In this document: positions 1 to 6,537 of the stretch, one piece after another
How the letters are laid out: the number at the start of each line of letters is the position of its first letter
How positions within the stretch are numbered: position 1 is the stretch's first letter
NCBI GenBank assembly: GCA_029262915.1
Contig: JAJCYN010000058.1
Span: forward strand, 1 to 11,659
From: Flavobacteriales bacterium
Lineage (GTDB): Bacteria; Bacteroidota; Bacteroidia; Flavobacteriales_E; Vicingaceae
Direction of reading: 5' to 3'
Length of the DNA stretch: 11,659 nt
Notes under the pieces: model-generated
Databases searched by the model: none
The model's input: only the letters and a program-made list of their open reading frames with translations
What the model was told of the DNA's origin: nothing
Program-made: the position numbers and the translations under genes

Positions 1-876
1 GGTACAGAAAATATGACGCTTTCCCCAACGGTCAGTTTCGGAAATAGAATGGGCTATGGTTTGGGAAGAATTGATTTTAAAGATATGCTTTGGGAAGCGT
101 TGAATGATACTGCAGCAGTTCCTATGGGCTGCACAGCAGAAAATATAGCCGAAAAGCACGGTATTACAAAAGCTGATGCTAATGAATTTGCCAAGCAATC
201 TATCGATAAATATTTAGCGGCAAAAGAGCGAGGTTTCTTTGATGGTGAAGTCATTAAAATGAATTCTACCGTTTTTGAAATGGAAGGTCTAAATCCACGT
301 AAAGTAAGATTACCACGAAAAGCAGTTGACTTTACCACAGATGAGAACGTTCGTCCAGCAGATTTAGAATCGATGGCAAAATTACCATCTGTATTTGCTC
401 GTGATGGTGTTCAAAACGCAGCTAATTCGAGTGGTATTGTTGATGGAGCTGCTTCGGTAGTAGTAGCAAGTGGAGATTTTGTAAAAGAAAAAGGATTAAA
501 ACCATTATCAAGGGTAGTAGCATCTGCAACCAGTGCTTTAGACCCAAAAGTAATGGGATTAGGACCGGTTCCTTCTATTCAATTGGTATTAGAAATGGCT
601 GGTTTGACTTTAGATGATATCGGATTAATTGAAATTAACGAAGCCTTTGCAGCCCAGTTTTTAGGTTGCGAAAAGGAATTAGGATTGAACAGAGATATCT
701 GTAATGTAAATGGTGGAGCCATCGCTTTAGGGCACCCATTAGCAGCAACAGGAACTCGATTATCCTTAACACTATCAAGAGAGATGCAAGCTCGAGGAGT
801 TAAATATGGTATTGCTTCAGCTTGTATTGGTGGTGGACAAGGAACAGCAATATTATTTGAAAACCCTAATGTTTAG
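1..876 (+). CDS. Thiolase (acetyl-CoA C-acyltransferase), 3' part; probable 3-oxopimelyl-CoA thiolase
   Basis: This is the C-terminal 291 residues of a thiolase. The reading frame is open from base 1 and begins in the conserved GGTENM segment, so the ATG at base 13 is internal. Thiolases are usually about 390-400 residues, so roughly 100 residues, including the nucleophilic cysteine, lie upstream of the window. Visible family motifs are NEAFAA, then GGAIALGHPLAATG with the catalytic histidine (residue 245 of this fragment), and CIGGGQGTA with the second active-site cysteine (residue 275). The family cleaves 3-oxoacyl-CoA with CoA, in the cytoplasm. From its position before had-oah-dch I infer that it cleaves 3-oxopimelyl-CoA to glutaryl-CoA and acetyl-CoA; acetoacetyl-CoA is another possible substrate. 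The stop codon lies inside a dispersed repeat that is copied again after oah. Family assignment is firm, substrate is inference. Confidence 0.93.
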   Translation, partial: GTENMTLSPTVSFGNRMGYGLGRIDFKDMLWEALNDTAAVPMGCTAENIAEKHGITKADANEFAKQSIDKYLAAKERGFFDGEVIKMNSTVFEMEGLNPRKVRLPRKAVDFTTDENVRPADLESMAKLPSVFARDGVQNAANSSGIVDGAASVVVASGDFVKEKGLKPLSRVVASATSALDPKVMGLGPVPSIQLVLEMAGLTLDDIGLIEINEAFAAQFLGCEKELGLNRDICNVNGGAIALGHPLAATGTRLSLTLSREMQARGVKYGIASACIGGGQGTAILFENPNV

Positions 877-958
877 CCATTAGAAAATAGGCAAAAGTGA
901 ATAGTTAAAAACATAAACAAGTGAATACTAATGGCTATTGCCTAGTCACTAATAACTA
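871..958 (+). repeat. Dispersed two-arm repeat, copy A (between thiolase and had)
   Basis: The left arm (871-908) and right arm (927-958) recur at 3379-3416 and 3448-3479 in the same orientation. By eye, 35 of 38 and 31 of 32 bases match, while the spacers differ in sequence and length. The two arms hold complementary blocks (GCCATTAG with CTAATGGC, TAGGCAA with TTGCCTA, AGTGA with TCACT, TAGTTA with TAACTA), but the blocks run in the same order in both arms. They therefore cannot all pair in one simple hairpin. The left arm includes the thiolase stop codon. Confidence 0.85.
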
Positions 959-993
959 GAAAAAATAAAGAAATGACTGAAATAATAAAAGAC

Positions 994-1038
994 AAGCAAC
1001 CATCTTCCTCCCCTTCGGGGAGGACTGAAGAGGGGCTT
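994..1038 (+). repeat. G/C-rich palindromic repeat ending at the had start codon
   Basis: The core hairpin is CCTCCCC (1007-1013), a TTC loop, then GGGGAGG (1017-1023). Weaker outer pairs can form between CTTC (1004-1007, sharing base 1007 with the core) and GAAG (1027-1030), and between AAGC (994-997) and GCTT (1035-1038). The last base directly precedes the ATG at 1039. Related copies lie before oah and before korA, each ending in a run of G followed by CTT. An in-frame ATG at 973 would translate through this repeat. Confidence 0.8.
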
Positions 1039-2082
1039 ATGTATCAATGGCAAATGACAGCACTAAAAGAAGATTTTTCTTTGGTAGAATCTGAATTGCC
1101 AGCTATAAACGAAAATGAGGCAGTTATAAAAATTGCCGGTTGTGGTGTTTGCCACACCGATTTAAGCTTCTGGCACGATGGTGTTCGTACAAAAAAAGAA
1201 ATGCCATTAACGCTTGGTCACGAAATTAGCGGTGTTGTAATTGATGGTCCTGACCATTTAAAAGGAAAAAATGTAATCATTCCTGCCGTTTTACCTTGTG
1301 GAGATTGTGAATTGTGTAACAAAGGAAGAAGCAATATGTGTCAGAATCAATTGATGCCGGGCAATGATTTTCACGGAGGATTTGCCTCTCACATTACCGT
1401 TCCTTACCAATATTTATGTGAAGTTCCCGATTCATTACTCACTAAATATGACTTGGCAGAAGTCTCTGTAATTGCAGATGCCATTTCTACACCTTATCAG
1501 GTAATGAAAAAATCAGAATTACAAGAAGGTGATTTAGCCATTGTAATTGGCGTTGGAGGAGTTGGTGTTTATGGTGCTTTAATCGCTAAAATTATGGGAG
1601 CAAAAGTATTAGCAATCGACATCAACGATGAAAAATTAACCAATGCCAAGAAGCACGGAGTAGATGCTACCTTAAACTCCAAAGACTTAACCCATAAAGA
1701 AATCAAGGGAAAAGTAAGAGAGATTGCGAAAGAATTGGGTGCATCCAAATTCGGTTGGAAGATCTTTGAAATTTCAGGCACTACCCCTGGTCAGGAATTA
1801 GCTTTTAGTTTACTCACTTTCACCTCAACATTAAGCATCGTAGGGTTTACAATGGATAAACTCAATGTTCGGTTGAGCAACCTAATGGCTTTCGATGCTA
1901 AATTGATTGGTACTTGGGGATGCAAGCCGGAACTCTATCCAGAAGTGGTAGAGTTAATAGCCTCAGGAAAATTAGATATTAAGGACTTTGTAGAGACATT
2001 TCCAATGTCACAAATCAACGAAGTCTTTCAAAATACATTAGAACACAAATATGATAAACGTTCGGTTTTGGTACCGGATTAG
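1039..2082 (+). CDS. had: 6-hydroxycyclohex-1-ene-1-carbonyl-CoA dehydrogenase (Zn-dependent alcohol dehydrogenase family)
   Basis: The 347-residue cytoplasmic enzyme oxidises 6-hydroxycyclohex-1-ene-1-carbonyl-CoA to the 6-oxo compound with NAD+ in the benzoyl-CoA pathway. It is a medium-chain alcohol dehydrogenase. Catalytic-zinc residues are C38 (GCGVCHTD) and H61-E62 (GHE). The structural zinc is held by C87, C90, C93 and C101. The Rossmann motif GVGGVG is at 171-176, and D194 at the end of the second strand fits NAD rather than NADP. The segments YQWQMTA, DGVRT and LTLGHEISGV match my memory of Thauera-type Had. I chose ATG 1039 because conserved sequence begins there; the in-frame ATG at 973 would add 22 residues encoded mostly by a palindromic repeat. 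Lying directly before oah and near dch makes the specific call much safer than general alcohol dehydrogenase. Confidence 0.88.
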   Translation: MYQWQMTALKEDFSLVESELPAINENEAVIKIAGCGVCHTDLSFWHDGVRTKKEMPLTLGHEISGVVIDGPDHLKGKNVIIPAVLPCGDCELCNKGRSNMCQNQLMPGNDFHGGFASHITVPYQYLCEVPDSLLTKYDLAEVSVIADAISTPYQVMKKSELQEGDLAIVIGVGGVGVYGALIAKIMGAKVLAIDINDEKLTNAKKHGVDATLNSKDLTHKEIKGKVREIAKELGASKFGWKIFEISGTTPGQELAFSLLTFTSTLSIVGFTMDKLNVRLSNLMAFDAKLIGTWGCKPELYPEVVELIASGKLDIKDFVETFPMSQINEVFQNTLEHKYDKRSVLVPD

Positions 2083-2137
2083 CCCTTCCCGACCTCCCCA
2101 AAGGGGAGGAGATTCACCTCTTGATAGAGGGTAGGGA
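2082..2137 (+). repeat. Cloverleaf-like G/C-rich repeat after had
   Basis: Two hairpins, CCTCCCC-AAA-GGGGAGG (2093-2109) and CCTCT-TGAT-AGAGG (2117-2130), are enclosed by an imperfect closing stem, CCCTTCCC (2083-2090) with GGGTAGGG (2129-2136). The start of the closing stem abuts the had stop codon. The same architecture recurs at 6328-6385 after another gene of the operon. It could fold as an RNA three-way junction and affect termination or mRNA stability. Confidence 0.8.
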
Positions 2138-2198
2138 TGTGTTAAGATTAATAATTAAATGAAAAAGAATAATAATAAATAATAACAAGACTCTATTT

Positions 2199-2226
2199 CC
2201 CCCTTCGGGGGATTAAGGGGGCTTTT
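2199..2226 (+). repeat. G/C-rich hairpin repeat upstream of oah
   Basis: CCCCC (2199-2203), a TTC loop and GGGGG (2207-2211) are followed by ATTAA and a second G run, GGGGGCTTTT (2217-2226). The first C run could pair with either G run, so two structures are mutually exclusive. It belongs to the same family as 994-1038 and 6505-6537, but ends 12 bases before the oah ATG instead of adjoining it. Confidence 0.75.
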
Positions 2227-2238
2227 AAAACAAACGAT

Positions 2239-3339
2239 ATGGAATTACACAGTCACAATTTAGTAAAACATAACTACACCGATATTCTTTATGAATTAAG
2301 ACCAGCAAAAGATGTTGATGGTAACGAAGTTTCAGGATTATATAACGCCTGGATTATGTTGAACAATCCAACCCAATACAATTCATATACAACACAAGCC
2401 GTAAAAGAAGTAATTCTTGCAATGCGAGAAGCTTCTAACGACAGAAGTGTTGTTGCAGTAGTTTTTACAGCCGTAGGCGACAAAGCATTTTGTACCGGAG
2501 GAAACACCAAAGAGTATGCAGAATACTATGCCGGAAATCCTCAGGAATACAAACAATATATGCGTTTGTTTAACGATATGGTTTCTGCTATTTTAATGAA
2601 TGACAAGCCAGTTATTTGTCGAGCTAACGGAATGCGTATTGGAGGTGGACAAGAAATTGGAATGGCTTGTGATTTTACTATAGCTCAAGATTTAGCCAAG
2701 TTCGGACAAGCAGGGCCCAAGCACGGAAGTGCACCAGATGGTGGTTCAACAGATTTCTTACACCTATTTGTAGGGATTGAAAAAGCGATGGAATCCTGTA
2801 CCGTTTGTGACCCTTGGAGTGCTCACGAAGCACTAAGGTTAGGTTTGTTAACTGAAGTTGTTCCTGCGTTAAAGGTAGATGGGGAGTTTGTAAATAATCC
2901 AATGGTGAGAACAGACAGATGGATTAGCAAGAAAACAGGTCAGATTATTTACGGAATGCCTAAAAAAGGAGATGCTTTAGCAGAAGGAAAAGCTTTATTC
3001 AAATCTGGAGAAGTTGATTTATCTTTATTGGATACCGCAGTGGAAAAAATGTGTACGAAACTAATGATGACTTTTCCGAACTGTTTGAGCAAAACAATTA
3101 ATTCTATCCGAAAGAAAAAATTAGAACATTGGGATGCTAACAAAGAATCGAACAGAGATTGGTTAGCACTCAATATGATGACAGAAGCGAAAGCTGGTTT
3201 TAAAGCATTTAATGATGGCCCAAGAGGAAACAGAGAAGTAGATTTTATAAAACTAAGACAATTATTGGCTGAAGGAAAAGAATGGGATGAATCGGTTCAT
3301 CAAACAATTTCGCCACAGTATCAAAATACGGAGGTGTAA
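2239..3339 (+). CDS. oah: 6-oxocyclohex-1-ene-1-carbonyl-CoA hydrolase (ring-opening)
   Basis: The 366-residue protein belongs to the crotonase superfamily and is called Oah in facultative and BamA in obligate anaerobes. It adds water to 6-oxocyclohex-1-ene-1-carbonyl-CoA and hydrolytically opens the ring to 3-hydroxypimelyl-CoA. The sequence shows blocks I recognise as nearly invariant in this family: GLYNAWI (33-39), NPTQYNSYTT (43-52), SNDRSVVAVVFT (66-77), CTGGNTKEYAEYYAGNPQEY (85-104), and MRIGGGQEIGMACDF with the oxyanion-forming glycines at 135-137. FGQAGPKHGSA follows. Length is close to the roughly 375 residues of characterised members. This gene is widely used as a marker for anaerobic aromatic degradation, because generic enoyl-CoA hydratases lack these blocks and are about 100 residues shorter. 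It is the most specific functional anchor in the window. Confidence 0.96.
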   Translation: MELHSHNLVKHNYTDILYELRPAKDVDGNEVSGLYNAWIMLNNPTQYNSYTTQAVKEVILAMREASNDRSVVAVVFTAVGDKAFCTGGNTKEYAEYYAGNPQEYKQYMRLFNDMVSAILMNDKPVICRANGMRIGGGQEIGMACDFTIAQDLAKFGQAGPKHGSAPDGGSTDFLHLFVGIEKAMESCTVCDPWSAHEALRLGLLTEVVPALKVDGEFVNNPMVRTDRWISKKTGQIIYGMPKKGDALAEGKALFKSGEVDLSLLDTAVEKMCTKLMMTFPNCLSKTINSIRKKKLEHWDANKESNRDWLALNMMTEAKAGFKAFNDGPRGNREVDFIKLRQLLAEGKEWDESVHQTISPQYQNTEV

Positions 3340-3378
3340 TTAGTCAGTTTCAGTGATTTAAGAAACGAACCTCTCAGT

Positions 3379-3479
3379 GTTTAGGCATTAGAAAAGAGGC
3401 AATAGTGAATAGTTAAGAAGAATATAATTGAAATATTGATAAGCAAAACTAATGGCTATTGCCTAGTCACTAACAACTA
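3379..3479 (+). repeat. Dispersed two-arm repeat, copy B (between oah and dch)
   Basis: This is the second copy of the repeat at 871-958, in the same orientation, with arms at 3379-3416 and 3448-3479 and a longer spacer of 31 bases instead of 18. In this copy AGGCAATAG (3397-3405) and CTATTGCCT (3456-3464) form a perfect nine-base inverted repeat. It ends eight bases before the dch ATG. Copies A and B together bracket had and oah. Confidence 0.85.
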
Positions 3480-3487
3480 AATAAAAA

Positions 3488-4261
3488 ATGGAAAAATTAA
3501 GATTAGAATATTCTCATAACAACACGGTAGCCAACATCATTTTAGATGATGGAAAAGGCAATGTGCTGGATAACACGATGATGTTAGAAATGTTAGGATT
3601 GTTTAATGATTTTAAAAAGAACAAAGACATCAAGCTCATCACATTTCAAGGAGAAGGAAAACACTTTTCTTTTGGAGCGAGTGTTCCAGAACACACTAAA
3701 GATTTAGCTCCATTGATGATTGAAACTTTCCACACCATATTTTATGAAATCATAGAATTAAGTATTCCTACAATGGCAATAATCTCAGGGCAATGTTTAG
3801 GTGGCGGAATGGAATTGGCATTAGCCTGTAATTTTATGTTTGCTGATAAAACAGCAGTTTTGGCTCAGCCAGAAATCATTTTAGGTGTTTTTCCACCACC
3901 GGCATCCATTATGTTACCCTTAAAAATTGGGAATGCCAGAGCAGAAGAAATCTTGCTGACAGGTAGAAATATTAAAGCTGAAGAAGGTAAAGAAATAGGA
4001 TTGCTCAATAAAGTTTTTGAAGATAAAGAAGCCTTAAATACTGGAGTTGAAGAATGGATAACTAAAAACATCTTGCCAAAAAGTGCTTCTTCATTAAAAT
4101 ATGGAGTAAAAGCTGCTAGAGCAACATTTAATTACATTATGAATAACAAATTACCTTATTTAGAAGAACTTTATGTAAAACAATTAATGGAAACTAATGA
4201 TGCCAACGAAGGCATTAATTCATTTTTAGAAAAAAGACAACCCGTTTGGGAAAACTGCTAA
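3488..4261 (+). CDS. dch: Cyclohexa-1,5-diene-1-carbonyl-CoA hydratase (dienoyl-CoA hydratase)
   Basis: The 257-residue crotonase-fold enzyme hydrates cyclohexa-1,5-diene-1-carbonyl-CoA, the product of benzoyl-CoA reductase, to 6-hydroxycyclohex-1-ene-1-carbonyl-CoA. That product is the substrate of the neighbouring had. Visible features are HFSFGASVPEH (59-69), the region before the first oxyanion position, then GQCLGGGMELALAC with E109, and AQPEI with E129, the twin glutamates of hydratases. GVFPPPAS (133-140) follows, where ordinary crotonases have a GxxPGxGG segment. The FSFGASVPEH and PPPAS features resemble Dch/BamR and argue against a housekeeping crotonase. The size fits the family. 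The start is the only ATG that leaves the N-terminal beta strand intact. The specific call rests on motifs and on placement beside had and oah. Confidence 0.88.
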   Translation: MEKLRLEYSHNNTVANIILDDGKGNVLDNTMMLEMLGLFNDFKKNKDIKLITFQGEGKHFSFGASVPEHTKDLAPLMIETFHTIFYEIIELSIPTMAIISGQCLGGGMELALACNFMFADKTAVLAQPEIILGVFPPPASIMLPLKIGNARAEEILLTGRNIKAEEGKEIGLLNKVFEDKEALNTGVEEWITKNILPKSASSLKYGVKAARATFNYIMNNKLPYLEELYVKQLMETNDANEGINSFLEKRQPVWENC

Positions 4262-4263
4262 TC

Positions 4264-4300
4264 CGTTAAACGTTTAAAACGTTCTAACGTTGAGACGTTA
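4264..4300 (+). repeat. CGTT-rich short repeat between dch and the fusion gene
   Basis: Five CGTT units begin at 4264, 4271, 4280, 4288 and 4296. They make a perfect palindrome TTAAACGTTTAA (4266-4277) and a small hairpin TAACGT-TGAG-ACGTTA (4285-4300), all in a 53-base gap. It could be another dispersed repeat or a regulator site; nothing in the window decides between them. Confidence 0.5.
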
Positions 4301-4314
4301 AAAAACTAATTAAT

Positions 4315-6318
4315 ATGAAAAAAATAAAAACAGTAGGAGTAATTGGAGCTGGAACAATGGGTGCAGCTATTGCTCAAAAATTTGCACAAGAGGGATTTAC
4401 CGTTTATTTAAACGATAGAGAACAGCAATACATTGACAAAGGAGTTGCAGGAATTAGAGCAATTCTGGAGCAAGGAGTAGAACGAAGATTGTTTACCCAA
4501 GAGAAAGTAGAAGGAATCCTTGGTAACATCAAAGGCACTACTAATCAAGAAGATTTAAAGGTTTGTGATTTAATTGTAGAAGCTATTTTCGAAGACTTTG
4601 AAGTAAAATCAAATCTTTTCAAAACCTTAGATAAAATTGTGCCTACTGATACTATTTTGGCAACAAATACTTCCTCGTTTTCTGTTACAGAATTGGCAGA
4701 AGCAGTTTCTCATCCAGAACGATTTATCGGATTACACTATTTCTTCCACGCTGCAAAAAACAGGTTAGTAGAAATTATTCCTGGAGCAAAAACATCTGAA
4801 GAGACTTACAAAGCAATGCAAGTATTCTCTGTACAATCAGGAAAAGATGCCATTACCACCAAAGATGTTTATGGATTTGCAGTCAATCGATTTTTTGTGC
4901 CTTGGCTCAATGAAGCCTGTAAAATGCTAGATGAGGGAATAGGAACTATTGCGGAAATTGATACCGTTTGTATGAAAACATTTGGAATAGGAATGGGTCC
5001 ATTTGCCTTAATGAACGCTACTGGAGTTCCTATTGCTTTACACGCTCAAAAAACATTAGAACATTTCGGACCATCTTATAAAATTGCTAAAAAATTAGAA
5101 GAACAAGTAGCAACAGGTAATGATTGGAGCTTAGATGGAATGGACAGTGTGAACATCACACCTGAATTAACTAAAGCAGTAAATGACAGAATTTTAGGAG
5201 TTACTTTCTTTGTCTGTTCTCAAATTTTAACCGAAGAAGTTTGTACTGCTGTTGATTTAAATCGCGGAGCAAAAATTGGTTTACGCTGGAGAAAAGGGCC
5301 AGTTGATTTAATGCAACAATTTGGAGAATCAGAAGTGGTAAGAATTGTTTGTGAATACGCAAAATTGTATAATGAGCAAATCCCGGAAGGAATAGAAACG
5401 AAAAGTTGGGAAATGGAATTTGTCACTTTAGATGTAAACGGAAGTGTGGCTACCATTACGATGTCTCGTCCCGAAGATATGAATGCCCTAAACGAAGAAG
5501 TAATGGGACAACTGGATTGTAAATTTTCTCAAGCAGATGCGCGTCCAGATATTGATACAATTATTTTAACAGGTTCAGGAAAAGCTTTTGTAGCTGGTGC
5601 AGATATTAAATTCTTTGTAAAAAACATTAAATCCAATTCAATAGATAACATTGTCACCTTTACCAAATATGGTCAGGAAGTATTAGAAAAAATAGATAAG
5701 TCCTCCAAAAAAATAGTTGCCATTTTAAATGGTTTAGCATTAGGTGGAGGAATGGAGTTGGCATTAAGTGCTGATGTATTGTTAGCCGTTCCAAAAACAA
5801 AAATTGCTTTCCCAGAAACAGGAATTGGAATCTATCCAGGATTAGGCGGAACACAACGTTCAGCTTTAAGAGTAGGAAAAGGATTGGCAAAATATTTAGT
5901 CTTAACTGGCCAAATGTTAGGAGCCAAACAAGCCTTAGAAATTGGTTTAGTGGATGCCATCATTCAACCTTCAGAAGTTTTTGATTTAATTTCAGGAGAA
6001 AAAGTAATTCCAGAAAAAGCAACAATTGAACTTTCTGATAATTGGAAAGCTGTAGAATCACTTTATTCAAAAAATAATTACAAATCTATTATAGCTGGAG
6101 AATATTCTAATGGAGGAATGGAAGCCGATGCTGTAGCAAAACTGGGTAAAGCAATGAGTTTTAAAGCTCCTATTGCAATGGATTTTTCAGAAGAATTAAT
6201 CGAAGCAGCCGAAGGCCCTTCTTCTGAGTTAGATAAATTAACAGCTATTTTCACAACTAAAGATGCCTTATTAGGATTAACTTCCATTGGCAAGCGAGTG
6301 GAATATAGTGGGGAGTAA
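4315..6318 (+). CDS. Bifunctional 3-hydroxyacyl-CoA dehydrogenase / enoyl-CoA hydratase, dehydrogenase domain first
   Basis: This 667-residue fusion starts with a 3-hydroxyacyl-CoA dehydrogenase. It has the NAD-binding motif GAGTMG (11-16), NTSSF, the catalytic histidine H141, LVEII with the partner glutamate, and AVNRFF leading into the helical C-terminal domain. A crotonase domain begins near residue 367. It shows AGADIKFF, GGGMELAL with E481, and FPETGIGIYPGLGGTQR with E501, so the hydratase glutamates are present. The order is opposite to FadB and like the crotonyl-CoA hydratase/3-hydroxybutyryl-CoA dehydrogenase fusions of archaea. The usual GLHFFNP motif after H141 reads GLHYFFH. In this operon the dehydrogenase can oxidise 3-hydroxypimelyl-CoA, the product of Oah. 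The hydratase is not needed for that step, so I infer it may act on crotonyl-CoA formed from glutaryl-CoA, making the protein serve two stages of the pathway. Confidence 0.88.
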   Translation: MKKIKTVGVIGAGTMGAAIAQKFAQEGFTVYLNDREQQYIDKGVAGIRAILEQGVERRLFTQEKVEGILGNIKGTTNQEDLKVCDLIVEAIFEDFEVKSNLFKTLDKIVPTDTILATNTSSFSVTELAEAVSHPERFIGLHYFFHAAKNRLVEIIPGAKTSEETYKAMQVFSVQSGKDAITTKDVYGFAVNRFFVPWLNEACKMLDEGIGTIAEIDTVCMKTFGIGMGPFALMNATGVPIALHAQKTLEHFGPSYKIAKKLEEQVATGNDWSLDGMDSVNITPELTKAVNDRILGVTFFVCSQILTEEVCTAVDLNRGAKIGLRWRKGPVDLMQQFGESEVVRIVCEYAKLYNEQIPEGIETKSWEMEFVTLDVNGSVATITMSRPEDMNALNEEVMGQLDCKFSQADARPDIDTIILTGSGKAFVAGADIKFFVKNIKSNSIDNIVTFTKYGQEVLEKIDKSSKKIVAILNGLALGGGMELALSADVLLAVPKTKIAFPETGIGIYPGLGGTQRSALRVGKGLAKYLVLTGQMLGAKQALEIGLVDAIIQPSEVFDLISGEKVIPEKATIELSDNWKAVESLYSKNNYKSIIAGEYSNGGMEADAVAKLGKAMSFKAPIAMDFSEELIEAAEGPSSELDKLTAIFTTKDALLGLTSIGKRVEYSGE

Positions 6319-6327
6319 AAAGCCCAT

Positions 6328-6385
6328 CCTCAACCCTTCCCAAAAGGAAGGGAGACTTTCCCTCTAAAAAGAGGGGTTTAAGAGG
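6328..6385 (+). repeat. Cloverleaf-like G/C-rich repeat after the fusion gene
   Basis: Hairpin CCCTTCC (6334-6340) with GGAAGGG (6346-6352) and hairpin CCCTCT (6360-6365) with AGAGGG (6370-6375) lie inside an imperfect closing stem. That stem is CCTCAA (6328-6333) against TT (two of 6377-6379) and GAGG (6382-6385), with a small bulge. The architecture is the same as at 2082-2137, while the stem sequences differ with compensating changes on both sides, which suggests selection for the fold. Confidence 0.8.
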
Positions 6386-6406
6386 TGTGTAAAATATAAT
6401 TAGAAC

Positions 6407-6480
6407 GTCATTGCGAATCTTATTAAGAATTAAATATGTTTTAATGTCTATCCTTCGATAAACTCAGGATGACATTAAAA
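6407..6480 (+). repeat. GTCATTGCGAAT fragment plus long hairpin of the TGTCATCCTGAG type
   Basis: GTCATTGCGAAT (6407-6418) also occurs as the left end of the complete element at 8392-8498. It is followed by a hairpin of TTTTAATGTC (6439-6448) and ATCCT (6450-6454) with AGGAT and GACATTAAAA (6466-6480). That gives 15 pairs with one bulged base. Read on the minus strand, the loop side gives TGTCATCCTGAGTTTATCG, a repeat word I know as widespread in bacterial genomes. Confidence 0.75.
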
Positions 6481-6504
6481 TTTGGAATACAAAATAATTA
6501 CAAA

Positions 6505-6537
6505 CCTCTCCCCTTTGGGGAGATTAGAGAGGGGCTT
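6505..6537 (+). repeat. G/C-rich palindromic repeat ending at the korA start codon
   Basis: TCTCCCC (6507-6513), a TTT loop and GGGGAGA (6517-6523) form a seven-base hairpin. CCTCTC (6505-6510) can instead pair with GAGAGG (6527-6532), so two alternative folds compete. The repeat ends in GGGGCTT directly before the ATG at 6538, exactly as the copy at 994-1038 does before had. Confidence 0.8.

Noticed and set aside
13..15. ATG at base 13 as the start of the thiolase gene
   Set aside because: The frame is open before it and encodes the conserved GGTEN segment, so the ATG is internal and the gene starts upstream of the window.
973..1038. Had starting at ATG 973
   Set aside because: The extra 22 residues come mostly from a palindromic repeat and family similarity begins at the ATG at 1039. 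The longer form is kept only as a finding.
2239..3339. Oah as a methylglutaconyl-CoA or naphthoyl-CoA synthase type crotonase
   Set aside because: The long N-terminal region and the blocks CTGGNTKEYAEYYAGNP and FGQAGPKHGS are specific to the ring-opening hydrolase, and length is far above typical crotonases.
3488..4261. Dch as a housekeeping enoyl-CoA hydratase
   Set aside because: The FSFGASVPEH and PPPAS segments and placement next to had and oah fit dienoyl-CoA hydratase better.
6469..6537. KorA starting at ATG 6469
   Set aside because: The added 23 residues derive from repeat hairpins, and the conserved gamma-domain start lies just after ATG 6538.
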